This document shows positions 34,085 through 43,155 of a stretch of 64,000 bases of DNA, piece after piece (position 1 is the stretch's first letter; every line of letters begins with the position of its first letter). Below the pieces are notes generated by a model. That model saw only the letters and a program-made list of their open reading frames with translations. It was not told where the DNA came from and did not search any database. The translations under genes were made by a program, and so were the position numbers. This stretch comes from Planotetraspora silvatica (lineage in GTDB: Bacteria > Actinomycetota > Actinomycetes > Streptosporangiales > Streptosporangiaceae): the NCBI RefSeq assembly GCF_016863315.1, contig NZ_BOOQ01000016.1, positions 106,809 through 170,808 of the forward strand. Direction: 5' to 3'.

Positions 34085-35274
34085 CCGTGATCCGCGGGCA
34101 CTGCAGCCTGGACGACAGACTGGAGCGGATCCTGCGCGAGGTGCCGTTCGAGGTGCCCGCCGGGACTCGGGCGGTGACGGTCAAGCTGCGCTTCGACAGG
34201 TCGCTCGGGGTGCTCGACCTCGGGTGCGGCTCGCCGGCCGGCTTCCGCGGCTGGTCCGGCGGGGCGCGGGACGAGTACACGATCACCGAGGAGTGGGCGA
34301 CGCCCGGCTATCTGCCGGGCCCGCTGGAGGACGGCACGTGGCAGGTGTGGCTGCGACTGCACAGAGTGCCGCCGCAGGGCCTCGACTACACATTGGAGAT
34401 CACCACCGGGACGGCCGTGCCTCCGCAGCCCCTTGCCGACGAACCGCCCCACGGCGGGCGGCCGCCGCGCCGCGACATCCCTGACGTCGATGGCCTGCAC
34501 TGGTTCGCCGGCGACTTCCATGCCCACACCCTGCACAGCGACGGCTCGCTGACCATCCCGGAACTGGCCGAGCTGGCCGCCGGCCGCGGGCTCGACTTCC
34601 TCACCGTCACCGACCACAACACGACCAGCCACCACCCGTGGCTGGCCGGCGTCGGGAAGGATCGGGGCATCGCGCTGCTGCCCGGCCAGGAGGTCACCAC
34701 CGACCGCGGCCACGCCAACGTCTTCGGCGACGTCGGCTGGGTCGACTTCCGCGAGCCGGTCGACTCCTGGGTGCGGCACGCGGCCCGCGAGGGCGGACTG
34801 ATCTCGATCAATCACCCGCTGGGGGGTGACTGCGCCTGGCTCCAGCCGGTGGCCGAGCGGCCGCGCATCGCCGAGGTGTGGCATTCCGGCTGGTTCGACC
34901 GGCGCTGGGGCGCACCCTTGGCCTGGGCCGACGCCTGGCACCCCGACCTGGTGGCGATCGGCGCCAGTGACTTCCACATCGTCGGCAACGACGGGCTGCC
35001 CGGCCAGCCCACCACCTGGGTGCTGGCCGAGGACACCGGCGCGATCTTCGAGGCGGTGGCCGCCGGACGCACCGCGATCTCGGCGGGCCCGGGTGAGCCG
35101 TTGCTCCTCAGGCTCGGCGGTGAACTGCTCGCGCTCGATGCCGACGGGCTGATTCTGGTCCGTCCCGGCGGCGACCGGCAGGTGATCCGCGGTGAGCGGG
35201 TGCTCGTCCCGGCGCGCGAGGGGCGGCATCGGCTGGAGACGCACGAGAACGAGGTCATGGCCATATGCGGGTGA
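34081..35274 (+). CDS. CehA/McbA-family PHP metallohydrolase
   Basis: This 397-residue protein has an N-terminal beta-rich domain of about 130 residues and a PHP domain: FHAHTLHSDGSLT (metal His residues) near residue 147, LTVTDHNTTSHH, GQEVTT, SINHP and GASDFHI. PHP members hydrolyse phosphoesters or, in this subfamily, other small substrates. It sits within the sugar ABC operon, overlapping the ATPase stop by 4 bases and leading into the second mannosidase. Removal of a phosphate-type substituent from an imported glycan is possible but unproven. Confidence 0.82.
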   Translation: MTVIRGHCSLDDRLERILREVPFEVPAGTRAVTVKLRFDRSLGVLDLGCGSPAGFRGWSGGARDEYTITEEWATPGYLPGPLEDGTWQVWLRLHRVPPQGLDYTLEITTGTAVPPQPLADEPPHGGRPPRRDIPDVDGLHWFAGDFHAHTLHSDGSLTIPELAELAAGRGLDFLTVTDHNTTSHHPWLAGVGKDRGIALLPGQEVTTDRGHANVFGDVGWVDFREPVDSWVRHAAREGGLISINHPLGGDCAWLQPVAERPRIAEVWHSGWFDRRWGAPLAWADAWHPDLVAIGASDFHIVGNDGLPGQPTTWVLAEDTGAIFEAVAAGRTAISAGPGEPLLLRLGGELLALDADGLILVRPGGDRQVIRGERVLVPAREGRHRLETHENEVMAICG

Positions 35275-35333
35275 CACGCGCCGGCCTGATGCGCGCCAAG
35301 GACCTCGACCCGATCGGCTGGGAGGCCGCATGA
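35265..35333 (+). CDS. possible mini-ORF between PHP gene and mannosidase
   Basis: An ATG at 35265 opens 22 codons ending at the TGA that overlaps the mannosidase ATG at 35330. A GTG at 35271 in the same frame would overlap the PHP stop. The peptide ends KDLDPIGWEAA and is not recognised. The GGAGG inside it is the ribosome site of the mannosidase, so it may serve only to couple translation, or be a gene remnant. Confidence 0.3.
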   Translation: MRVTRAGLMRAKDLDPIGWEAA

Positions 35334-38011
35334 CCGCCGAGATCGTCGTCGTCCCGCACACCCATTGGGACCGCGAGTGGTATGAGCCGTTCCAGCGCTT
35401 CCGCCTGAGGCTGGTGGCGCTGCTCGACGAGGTGCTCGACACGATGGAGCGCGAGCCCGGCTATCACTTCACTCTTGACGGGCAGCTTGCCTGCGTCGAC
35501 GACTACCTGGAGGTGCGGCCGGAGAATCGGGACCGCATCGCCGCGCTGGTCGAGTCCGGGCGGCTCGCGGCGGGGCCGTGGCAGATTCTGCTCGACGAGT
35601 TCCTCTGCTCGGGCGAGAACATCATCCGCAATCTGGAACTCGGCATGGACCGGGCCGACGAACTCGGCGGGGCCATGCCGGTGGGCTATCTGCCGGACAT
35701 GTTCGGGCATGTCGCGCAGATGCCGCAGATCCTGAAGCGAGCGGGCCTGCTGCACGCGTGCGTCTACCGGGGGGTGCCGTCGTCCGTGGTGACGGACGCG
35801 TTCGCCTGGGTCGCCCCCGACGGTACGGCGTTGCGGACCCAATACCTGCCCATCGGGGGGTACGGCAACGGCGCCCACCTGTTCGAGGACCCCGCGCACC
35901 TGGCCGAGCGGGCCGCGGACTTCACCCTGCGGATGCGTGAGTGGCACGATTCCGAGGGCGCCCTGCTGGCGATGTACGGCGCCGACCATTCCGCGCCGGT
36001 CCGCGGCCTGCCGCAGATGGTGGCCGGCATCGGCGCTCGTATGGACACGTTGTCCGGTTACATCGGCGCCCATTCGGGGGATGTGGACGGGCTGCCCCGG
36101 GTGTCCGGCGAGTTGCGGTCCCACGCCCGCGCCAACATCCTGCCCGGCGTCATCTCTGTCCGCGCGCACGTCAAACAGGCCATGGGCCGCGCGGAGCGGA
36201 TGGTGGAGCGCTATGCCGAGCCGTTGGCCACCCTGTGGGGCGACCGCTGGCCTGGCCGCTTCCTCGACATGGCGTGGTGGCGGCTGGTGGACGCGAGCGG
36301 CCACGACTCGGTGACCGGCTGCGGCGTCGACGACACGGCCCAGCAGGTGGCGGCTCGCATCGCCGAGGCCGAACACCTCGGTCAGGCCGTCCGCGACATG
36401 GTCACGGCCGGGCTCGCCGCCGCGGTGCCCGCGGACGGCGTGCTGGTCGTCAACCCGACGCCCGCCCGGCGGCGCGGCATCGTGCTGATGGACGTGGCCG
36501 GGCTTGACCCGCTGGTCGATTCGACAGGCGCCCCGGTCCCCGCCCAGACGCTGGAATACGCGCCCACCGTTCTGCTCGACGCCGAGATGGACCCGGCCAC
36601 GGCGCTGACCTTCATCCACGGGACCGAGCTGTACGGCCGGCACATCGTCGATTGGGAGGTGGCCGGCGACACCCTCACCTTCACCGTGGCGAACGTGTCC
36701 TCGGCGGCGTTCGACGTGGCCGAGGTGCGGGAAGCGCTCGACGGGGTCACCCGGGTGCGCATCGTCGCCGAGCCCCGCCGCACCGTGGCCGCACTCGTCG
36801 AGGCGCCGCCGCTGGGGCACACCAGTGTGCGGCCGCAGGCGCACGGCGACGCCCACCGGACGCCGGCCCCGTTCGCCGGGGTGCGCGCCGGCGACCGGGT
36901 CCTGGACAACGGGCTGCTCCGCGTCGAGGTGGCGGACGACGGCACCTTGACGCTCACCGGCGTGGACGGCACCACGCTCACGGGCGCGGGCCGTGTCGTC
37001 GACGGCGGCGACGTGGGGGACACCTACAACTACGCGCCCCCGGCCACCGACCGGATCGTCTCCGAGCCCTCAACGGTCGAGGTGTCGGTCGTCGGTTCGG
37101 GGCCGCTGGTGGCCGCGTTCGACGTGGTGCGCACTTACCGCTGGCCCGCCGCGGGCCATGGTGTGGTGGGCGTCCCGGAGATCCCCGCGGCGTCGAGAGC
37201 CGAGGCCACCGAGAAGATCGTCGTGGGCACCCGGGTCGAGCTCCGGGCGGGTGAGCCGTTCGTCAGGCTCCACGTCGAGTTCGACAACCGGTGTTCCGAC
37301 CATAGAGTCCGGCTGCATGTGCCGCTGCCCGCACCGGCGACGGCTTCGCATGCCGAGGGGCAGTTCGCCGTCGTCACCCGCGGCCTCACCGCGGAGGGCG
37401 GGTGCGGCGAGGAGCCGTTGCCGACCTTCCCCGCCTCCTCGTGGGTGGCCGCCGGAGGGGTCGCGGCGCTGCTTGAGCATGTCACCGAGTACGAGCTGGT
37501 GAACGACGGGACCGAGTTGGCGCTCACGCTGCTGCGCTCGGTCGGATTCCTGTCGCGTAACCTCCACGCCATGCGGCCTGAACCCGCCGGGCCGCAGCTC
37601 GCGACCCCGGCCGCCCAGGTGCGGGGGCTGCGTTCGGTCGGCCTGGCGCTCATGCCGTACGGCGGATCCTGGGCGGCCGTCCCGCCCGCGGCGGAGACCT
37701 TCCGCCACGACCTGCTCGCGGTGCCCGGCACAGGCCCGACCTCGGCCGACCTGCCCCCGGCGGCCCCGGGCCTGACGGTCACCGGCGACGGAGTCGCCAT
37801 GACCTCGCTGCGTGCCAGGGACGACTGGCGGGAGTTGCGTGTCGTGGCCCTGTCGGACACGGACACGGAGGCGGTCATCGAGGGTGCCTTCACCCGCGCC
37901 CGGTACGCCGATCTCCGTGGCCGCCCCGGCGACTCGATCGAGGCCGGCTCCGGCGGCGTCCGTCTGCCCCTGCGCGCCTGGGAGATCGCCACCGTCCAAC
38001 TGGCCGACTAG
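35330..38011 (+). CDS. GH38 alpha-mannosidase, copy 2
   Basis: This 893-residue protein shows the zinc ligands in VPHTHWDREWY (His12, Asp14), the nucleophile Asp123 in YLPDMFGHVAQ and His325 in SGHDSVTGCG. Motif positions match copy 1 almost residue for residue, and long blocks are similar, so the two are paralogues or related imports. It has no signal peptide. GGAGG lies five bases before the ATG. It ends locus 2 and is followed by a strong terminator. Confidence 0.93.
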   Translation: MTAEIVVVPHTHWDREWYEPFQRFRLRLVALLDEVLDTMEREPGYHFTLDGQLACVDDYLEVRPENRDRIAALVESGRLAAGPWQILLDEFLCSGENIIRNLELGMDRADELGGAMPVGYLPDMFGHVAQMPQILKRAGLLHACVYRGVPSSVVTDAFAWVAPDGTALRTQYLPIGGYGNGAHLFEDPAHLAERAADFTLRMREWHDSEGALLAMYGADHSAPVRGLPQMVAGIGARMDTLSGYIGAHSGDVDGLPRVSGELRSHARANILPGVISVRAHVKQAMGRAERMVERYAEPLATLWGDRWPGRFLDMAWWRLVDASGHDSVTGCGVDDTAQQVAARIAEAEHLGQAVRDMVTAGLAAAVPADGVLVVNPTPARRRGIVLMDVAGLDPLVDSTGAPVPAQTLEYAPTVLLDAEMDPATALTFIHGTELYGRHIVDWEVAGDTLTFTVANVSSAAFDVAEVREALDGVTRVRIVAEPRRTVAALVEAPPLGHTSVRPQAHGDAHRTPAPFAGVRAGDRVLDNGLLRVEVADDGTLTLTGVDGTTLTGAGRVVDGGDVGDTYNYAPPATDRIVSEPSTVEVSVVGSGPLVAAFDVVRTYRWPAAGHGVVGVPEIPAASRAEATEKIVVGTRVELRAGEPFVRLHVEFDNRCSDHRVRLHVPLPAPATASHAEGQFAVVTRGLTAEGGCGEEPLPTFPASSWVAAGGVAALLEHVTEYELVNDGTELALTLLRSVGFLSRNLHAMRPEPAGPQLATPAAQVRGLRSVGLALMPYGGSWAAVPPAAETFRHDLLAVPGTGPTSADLPPAAPGLTVTGDGVAMTSLRARDDWRELRVVALSDTDTEAVIEGAFTRARYADLRGRPGDSIEAGSGGVRLPLRAWEIATVQLAD

Positions 38012-38040
38012 ATGATCGATTCCTGATCGGGCGACAGGTG

Positions 38041-38076
38041 AACGGCCCCCGGACCTGCGTGGGTTCGGGGGCCGTT
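38041..38076 (+). terminator. hairpin terminator after locus 2
   Basis: AACGGCCCCCG and CGGGGGCCGTT form a perfect 11-base-pair stem with a 14-base loop and end in T residues, 30 bases after the mannosidase stop. Confidence 0.82.
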
Positions 38077-38219
38077 TGCTGTCCGGATATATCGGAAAAT
38101 CGGGCCAATCCATGGGTCGCACGGCGACGAATCGGAGACAGGAATCCGGCCGGATCCTTTCCCGAACAGCCCCGACCGGCCACTCACGTGGCCGGGAGCC
38201 GAAAGGACCCAGCAGACAA

Positions 38220-39602
38220 ATGGAGCTGCGAACCAACCGGCGCACCCTCATCGCCCTCGGCCTGACGGGCGCGGTGGCCGTGTCGTCTCTCGCCCTGCTA
38301 CGGCCGGAGGCCGGCGTGGCGTCCTCACACCGCGAAGCACCCATGATCGCGGGCGACCCCCGGAACGACAACACCGACGTGTACGCCTTCGTCAGCCCGG
38401 ACAGGCCCGACACCGTCACCTTGATGGCCAACTTCATCCCGTTCGAGGAGCCGAACGGCGGGCCGAACTTCTACCAGTTCGACACTAACTCGCGCTACAA
38501 CATCAAGATCGACAACGACGGCGACGCGAAGCCCGACGTCACCTACCAGTGGGTCTTCCGGAACGAGGACAGGCGCGGCACCGGGACCTTCCTCTACAAC
38601 AACGGCCCCGTCACCTCGCTGACCGACAAGAACCTGCTGTTCAAGCAGCGTTACACGCTCAAGAAGATCACGCACGCGGGGACGCGGACCCTGGTCTCCA
38701 ACGGGATCGTGGCGCCGAGCAACAGCGGACCCGCCTCGATGCCGATGTACTCCGTGCTGCGCGCGCAGTCGATCAAGTGGCTGCCCGGCGGCAGCAAGGC
38801 GTTCGCCGGCCAGGCCGACGAGGCGTTCTTCGCCGACCTGCGGGTCTTCGACCTGCTCTACGGCGGCAACCTGTCCGAGGTCGGCCAGGACACCTTCAAG
38901 CGCTACAACGTGCACAGCCTGGCCCTGCAGGTCCCGAAGAAGGACGTCGCGCTGCGCGGGAACGCCGGACGCAACCCGGTCATCGGCGTCTGGTCGACCG
39001 TGGACAAGTGGAGCCCGAGGGGCTACGTCCAGGTCTCCCGCCTGGGCCAGCCCCTGGTCAACGAGGTCGTCGTCCCGGCGGCGCTGAAGGACGCGTTCAA
39101 CGCGCTGCCTCCGGCGAAGGACGCGGACGTCCCGGCCGTCGTCAAGCGCGTTACCAACCCCGAGGTGCCGAAGCTGCTCCAGTCCATCTACGGCCTCAAG
39201 GCGCCCAAGACCCCGCGGGGCGACCTGGTCGAGATCTTCCTCACCGGCATCGCCAAGGCCAACGGCCCGATCAAGGCCGACCTCAACTCGCAGATCCTCA
39301 ACAAGGACGCGGGCAAGCTGCGTCCTTCGGAGATGTTGCGGCTGAACATGGCCATCCCGCCCGCCGCGAGCCCGAACCGGCTCGGCGTTCTCGCCGGTGA
39401 CCTGCAGGGCTTCCCCAACGGCCGACGCCTCGGAGACGACGTGATCGACATCGCCCTCCAGGCGATGGCCGGCGCCGCTCAGACGGGCAAGCTCGTCGGC
39501 GCCCTGGCCGCCGGCGACAAGGTGAACCAGAACGACAGGCCGTTCAGCGTGCAGTTCCCGTACATCCCGCTGCCCGGCACCACGTCCGTCAACGCCGGCT
39601 GA
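38220..39602 (+). CDS. DUF4331 family protein, exported
   Basis: This 460-residue protein has an N-terminal export signal (RRTLIALGLTGAVAVSSLALL, given as a span at residues 7-27, likely cut near VAS) and the DUF4331 core: SSHREAPMIAGDPRNDNTDVYAFVSPD right after the signal, then FIPFEEPNGGPNFYQFD. The function of DUF4331 is not known. It is usually found with metal-transport or TPR genes, as here. The ATG at 38220 starts the signal; a longer frame to 38076 overlaps the terminator and is unlikely. Confidence 0.85.
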   Translation: MELRTNRRTLIALGLTGAVAVSSLALLRPEAGVASSHREAPMIAGDPRNDNTDVYAFVSPDRPDTVTLMANFIPFEEPNGGPNFYQFDTNSRYNIKIDNDGDAKPDVTYQWVFRNEDRRGTGTFLYNNGPVTSLTDKNLLFKQRYTLKKITHAGTRTLVSNGIVAPSNSGPASMPMYSVLRAQSIKWLPGGSKAFAGQADEAFFADLRVFDLLYGGNLSEVGQDTFKRYNVHSLALQVPKKDVALRGNAGRNPVIGVWSTVDKWSPRGYVQVSRLGQPLVNEVVVPAALKDAFNALPPAKDADVPAVVKRVTNPEVPKLLQSIYGLKAPKTPRGDLVEIFLTGIAKANGPIKADLNSQILNKDAGKLRPSEMLRLNMAIPPAASPNRLGVLAGDLQGFPNGRRLGDDVIDIALQAMAGAAQTGKLVGALAAGDKVNQNDRPFSVQFPYIPLPGTTSVNAG

Positions 39603-39608
39603 TCCGAC

Positions 39609-39638
39609 GCGCGGGACCCGGCCTCCCGGGTCCCGCGC
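39609..39638 (+). terminator. strong hairpin between DUF4331 and TPR genes
   Basis: GCGCGGGACCCGG and CCGGGTCCCGCGC form a perfect 13-base-pair stem around CCTC. It fills most of the 56-base gap and ends 20 bases before the next start, so it could attenuate or process the transcript inside an apparent operon. Confidence 0.7.
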
Positions 39639-39658
39639 CCGGTCCTGAGGGGATCATC

Positions 39659-40951
39659 GTGAAGACTTCCGCGAAAGTCCGGATCGCCGCCGCCGTGCTG
39701 GGCACGGCCGTCGTCCTGACCCTGGGTGCCGCCCTCATCCCCGGCGAGCGGCCGTCACCCGCCGTCACCGGCACGTCTCAGGCCGCCGGGGAGCTCCCGG
39801 TCTCCGCCACCTCGGTCAAGGCGACGATCCAGGCACTCACCACCCGGCTCCAGCGCCTGCCCCGCGACTACCAGGCCTGGGCCCAGCTCGGTTCCGCCTA
39901 CGTCCAGCAGGCACGCCTGACCGCCGACCCGTCCTTCTACCCCCGGGCCGAGCAGGCGCTCGCCCGCTCCCTCGCACTGCGCCCCGGCGACTTCGCCGCG
40001 CTGGCCGGGCAGGCCGCGCTCGCCGCCGGCCGCCATGACTTCGCCGAGGCCGTACGGCTGGCCCGGCTGTCGGAGGCCGCCAACCCGTACGGCCAGGGCG
40101 CCCAGGCGGTGCTCGCCGACGCCTACACCCAGCTCGGCCGGTACGGCGAGGCCACGCGGGCGATCGACAGGATGATGGCGCTGCACCCCGGCGTCGCGGC
40201 CTTCACCCGGGCGTCCTACGACGCCGAGCTCCGTGGTGACCGCGCCACGGCCCGCCGCATGCTGGAGCACGCCCTCGACGACGCCTTCGCGCCCTCCGAC
40301 ATCGCCTACTGCCGCTACTACCTGGGCGAGCTGGCCCTGCACTCCGGTGATCTGACGCGTGCCACCGAGCAGTACCGCCTCGCGCTGAAGGCCGCTCCCG
40401 ACTTCACCCCGGCCCTCGCCGGAACCGCCAGATCCGCCGCGCTCAGCGGCCGCTTGGCAGAGGCGGCCGATCTCTACGGCACCGTGGTCGCCCGGCTGCC
40501 GCTGGCCCAGTACGTCACCGAGTACGCCGAGGTCCTGTCATCGGCGGGCAGGGACCCGGAGGACCAGTGGGCGCTGCTGCGCGCGCAGCGGGACCTGATG
40601 AAGGCGTCCGGGGTCAAGGACGACCTGACCTGGGCCGAGTACGAGGCCGATCACGGCTCTCCCGCGCTCGCTGTGGAACACGCCCGGGCCGAGTACGCCC
40701 GCAATCCCAACGTGGTCGCCGCCGACGCCCTGGCCTGGGCCCTGCACCGCGACGGCCACGACCAGGAGGCACTGCCGTACGCCCGGGCGGCCACCGCCAC
40801 CGGCTGGCGCAACGCGCTGCTCCATCATCACCGCGCGGAGATCGAGCGCTCGCTCGGGATGGACGAGGAAGCCCGCAGATCCGCGGCCGGGGTCCGCGAC
40901 GCCGACCCCTCCTTCTCACCCGATCTTCCCGCGCTGGCGAGGTTCTCATGA
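39659..40951 (+). CDS. exported TPR protein
   Basis: This 430-residue protein has a hydrophobic N-terminal segment (AAAVLGTAVVLTLGAAL, residues 10-26) acting as signal or anchor, followed by TPR helices: YQAWAQLGSAYVQQARL, AQAVLADAYTQLGRYGEATRAI, and EALPYARAATATG near the end. TPR arrays mediate protein contacts. The GTG at 39659 follows a GGGG-type ribosome site after the hairpin. Its stop overlaps the transporter start, so the two are co-expressed with DUF4331. Confidence 0.85.
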   Translation: MKTSAKVRIAAAVLGTAVVLTLGAALIPGERPSPAVTGTSQAAGELPVSATSVKATIQALTTRLQRLPRDYQAWAQLGSAYVQQARLTADPSFYPRAEQALARSLALRPGDFAALAGQAALAAGRHDFAEAVRLARLSEAANPYGQGAQAVLADAYTQLGRYGEATRAIDRMMALHPGVAAFTRASYDAELRGDRATARRMLEHALDDAFAPSDIAYCRYYLGELALHSGDLTRATEQYRLALKAAPDFTPALAGTARSAALSGRLAEAADLYGTVVARLPLAQYVTEYAEVLSSAGRDPEDQWALLRAQRDLMKASGVKDDLTWAEYEADHGSPALAVEHARAEYARNPNVVAADALAWALHRDGHDQEALPYARAATATGWRNALLHHHRAEIERSLGMDEEARRSAAGVRDADPSFSPDLPALARFS

Positions 40952-42495
40952 TGCTCGGAAGGGCCGTCAGGACGGCGGCCGCGGCCGTGTCCGGGATGGC
41001 GGTGTGCGTGACGGTGCTGCTGCCCGCGAGGCCCGCCGCCGCCAGGACCGCGATCATGCACCCCCTGGGCAACTTCACCGTCAATCACTACGACGGCCTG
41101 CGGATCGCTCCGGACCGGGTGGAGAACCTGGCGATCGTGGACAGCGCCGAACTGCCCACCCTTCAGGCCCGTTCCACGGTGGACACCGACCGGTCGGGAA
41201 CGGTCTCCGACGCCGAACGATCGTCGTACGGCACCGCCCGTTGCGGCGAACTCGCCGCCGCGCAGCGCCTGACGGTGAACGCCACCGCCACGCCGTGGCG
41301 GATCTCCGAGGCCCGCTTCGTTTACGAGCCGGGGCAGGGCGGGCTGCAGGTCAGCCGCCTGACGTGCCGGCTGACGGCGTCCGTGGCCACAGAGGGCAAG
41401 GTCGGGTTCAGCGACGGCTTCCTCGCCGACCGGCTGGGCTGGCGGGAGATCACCGCGGTGTCCTCGGGCGGGGTCCGGCTGGCACGGTCGTCGGTTCCCG
41501 GCACCAGCGTCAGCGGCGAACTGCGGGGCTATCCGGGCGACCTGCTGGCCAGTCCGCTCGACCAGCGCACGGCGGAGCTGGCCGTCGCTCCCGGGGCCGG
41601 ATCCGTGGCGGTCGCGTCGCCGCTGGTGCCCGGCGGGCCGGTCGAGAAGGCGCTGGCCGCCCTGGACGGCACCTTCACCAGGCTGATCGGCACCGGCTCC
41701 CTGACCGTGCCACTGGGCTTGCTGGCCGTCGTCCTCGCCGCTCTGCTCGGCGCAGGTCACGCTCTCGCTCCGGGGCACGGCAAGACCATCATGGCCGCCT
41801 ATCTGGCCGGGCGGAGGGGGCGCCCACGTGACGCGCTGGTCATCGGCGCCACCGTGACCGTCACCCACACGCTCGGCGTTCTCGTCGCCGGACTGCTGCT
41901 GACCGTCTTCTCCACCCTCACCGGAGAATCCGTACTCGGCTGGCTGGGCCTGGCGAGCGGCCTGCTGATCACCGTCGTCGGCGCGGGTCTCCTGAGGTCC
42001 GCGTGGAACGCCCGGCACGGCGATGAGCCCCAGGGCCACGGCCACGGCCACGGCCACGGACATGGCCATGAGCACGGACATGGCCATGAGCACGGCGATG
42101 GGCACGAGACTCGCGAGGGCGGCCAGGTGGCGCTGCTGGAGCGGGAGCGAGTCGCTCCCGTCAAAAAGGGGCGATCGCGAGGCGGGCTGGTCGGCATGGG
42201 AGTGGCTGGAGGCCTGGTGCCCAGCCCTTCGGCACTCGTCGTCCTGCTCGGCGCGATCGCGCTCGGCCGTACCTGGTTCGGGATCGCCCTCGTGCTCGCC
42301 TACGGCATCGGGATGGCCGCCTCCCTCACCGCCAGCGGACTGCTCCTGGTCAGGCTGGCGGGATCGCTCGACCGCATCGCCGTGCGGAGCCGCTTGGCGG
42401 CCCGCTGGTCGGTGCTGGCGCCGATCGCGACCGCCTGCGTGGTCATCGTGCTCGGCCTGGGCCTCGCCGTACGCAGCCTCACCGGAACCGCCTGA
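40948..42495 (+). CDS. NicO-family nickel/cobalt transporter with extracytoplasmic domain
   Basis: This 515-residue protein has a signal-like N-terminus, an exported domain of about 230 residues with a possible calcium-binding DTDRSGTVSDAE, and a C-terminal six-span NicO domain with GAGHALAPGHGKTIMAAYL and TVTVTHTLGV. Between spans lies a His-rich loop at nucleotides 42034-42108. Those motifs bind Ni or Co in RcnA/NicO proteins. It overlaps the TPR gene. Efflux or uptake cannot be told apart here. Confidence 0.85.
   Translation: MMLGRAVRTAAAAVSGMAVCVTVLLPARPAAARTAIMHPLGNFTVNHYDGLRIAPDRVENLAIVDSAELPTLQARSTVDTDRSGTVSDAERSSYGTARCGELAAAQRLTVNATATPWRISEARFVYEPGQGGLQVSRLTCRLTASVATEGKVGFSDGFLADRLGWREITAVSSGGVRLARSSVPGTSVSGELRGYPGDLLASPLDQRTAELAVAPGAGSVAVASPLVPGGPVEKALAALDGTFTRLIGTGSLTVPLGLLAVVLAALLGAGHALAPGHGKTIMAAYLAGRRGRPRDALVIGATVTVTHTLGVLVAGLLLTVFSTLTGESVLGWLGLASGLLITVVGAGLLRSAWNARHGDEPQGHGHGHGHGHGHEHGHGHEHGDGHETREGGQVALLERERVAPVKKGRSRGGLVGMGVAGGLVPSPSALVVLLGAIALGRTWFGIALVLAYGIGMAASLTASGLLLVRLAGSLDRIAVRSRLAARWSVLAPIATACVVIVLGLGLAVRSLTGTA
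42034..42108 (+). repeat. coding repeat for His-rich loop
   Basis: Short 6-base and 18-base tandem units (GGCCAC and CATGGCCATGAGCACGGA) encode alternating His-Gly and His-Glu pairs in the metal transporter. It is low-complexity coding DNA that may vary in copy number between strains. Confidence 0.8.
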
Positions 42496-42508
42496 CCCGC
42501 TGGAGATC

Positions 42509-42535
42509 CGGCCGCCGGCACAATGCCGGCGGCCG
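42509..42535 (+). terminator. hairpin terminator after transporter
   Basis: CGGCCGCCGGCA and TGCCGGCGGCCG are perfect 12-base arms with a 3-base loop CAA, 14 bases after the transporter stop. Confidence 0.8.
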
Positions 42536-42662
42536 CGTTCCGACTGTTTACGTGGACGGTGCCGTTCCCTAGGATCGGGCCGTCTCTTCGGCTGATCTTG
42601 TGGGGGTTCGACGTGCGCCTGTCCCGGTCCCTGTCCTCGGTACGGGCGAACCCGGCGTCCGC

Positions 42663-43115
42663 ATGCTGATCCGAGCCCTCCGGACGGCGAAGGCCGTGCT
42701 TCTGGTGGCGACGGGTCTTCTGCCGGTGGCGTGTTCCGCGTGTTCGTGGTCGGAGGCGGACATCCGCCGGCTGCACTCACAACTCGCCTCGGCGGTTCCG
42801 GAAAGCCTGGGAGCCATGTCGGTCGGCGCGATCCAGAACGGCTCCGAGTGCGACGAGGACGGGCAGGGCGTATGGGCCGATGTGACGGTCCGGCACGTGC
42901 GTTCCTACACCGATGTGATCGGCGAACTCAAAAGACAGGGGTGGAGCGACCTGTCGGCGGAGGAACGTGCCCGTTTCCTCGACGACAGCCCCGTCGTGAA
43001 GAGGAAGGTCGGAGATCGGACCGTCATGGCGTGGGTCCTCTCGCCCATCACGGCGCCCGATGCGCCGAACGGGTACGTCGAGCTGTCTTTCGAGTTCCAG
43101 GACGAAGATTCCTGA
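42663..43115 (+). CDS. small putative lipoprotein
   Basis: This 150-residue protein has a lipoprotein-like N-terminus (TAKAVLLVATGLLPVACSAC, residues 8-27) and a mature domain with no family I recognise. It contains DEDGQGVWADVTVRHV and ends in acidic residues. The ATG at 42663 begins the signal; the frame is open upstream to 42600, but that adds a Pro/Val-rich stretch unlikely to be translated. It stands alone between two hairpin or convergent boundaries. The function is unknown. Confidence 0.55.
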   Translation: MLIRALRTAKAVLLVATGLLPVACSACSWSEADIRRLHSQLASAVPESLGAMSVGAIQNGSECDEDGQGVWADVTVRHVRSYTDVIGELKRQGWSDLSAEERARFLDDSPVVKRKVGDRTVMAWVLSPITAPDAPNGYVELSFEFQDEDS

Positions 43116-43155
43116 GGCCCGGGTGGGGTGCGATCCGGACTCCGGTGAGAGCCCG

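Noticed and set aside
42034..42108. CRISPR-like short repeat
   Set aside because: The units are 6 to 18 bases without spacers and encode an in-frame His-rich loop of a metal transporter.
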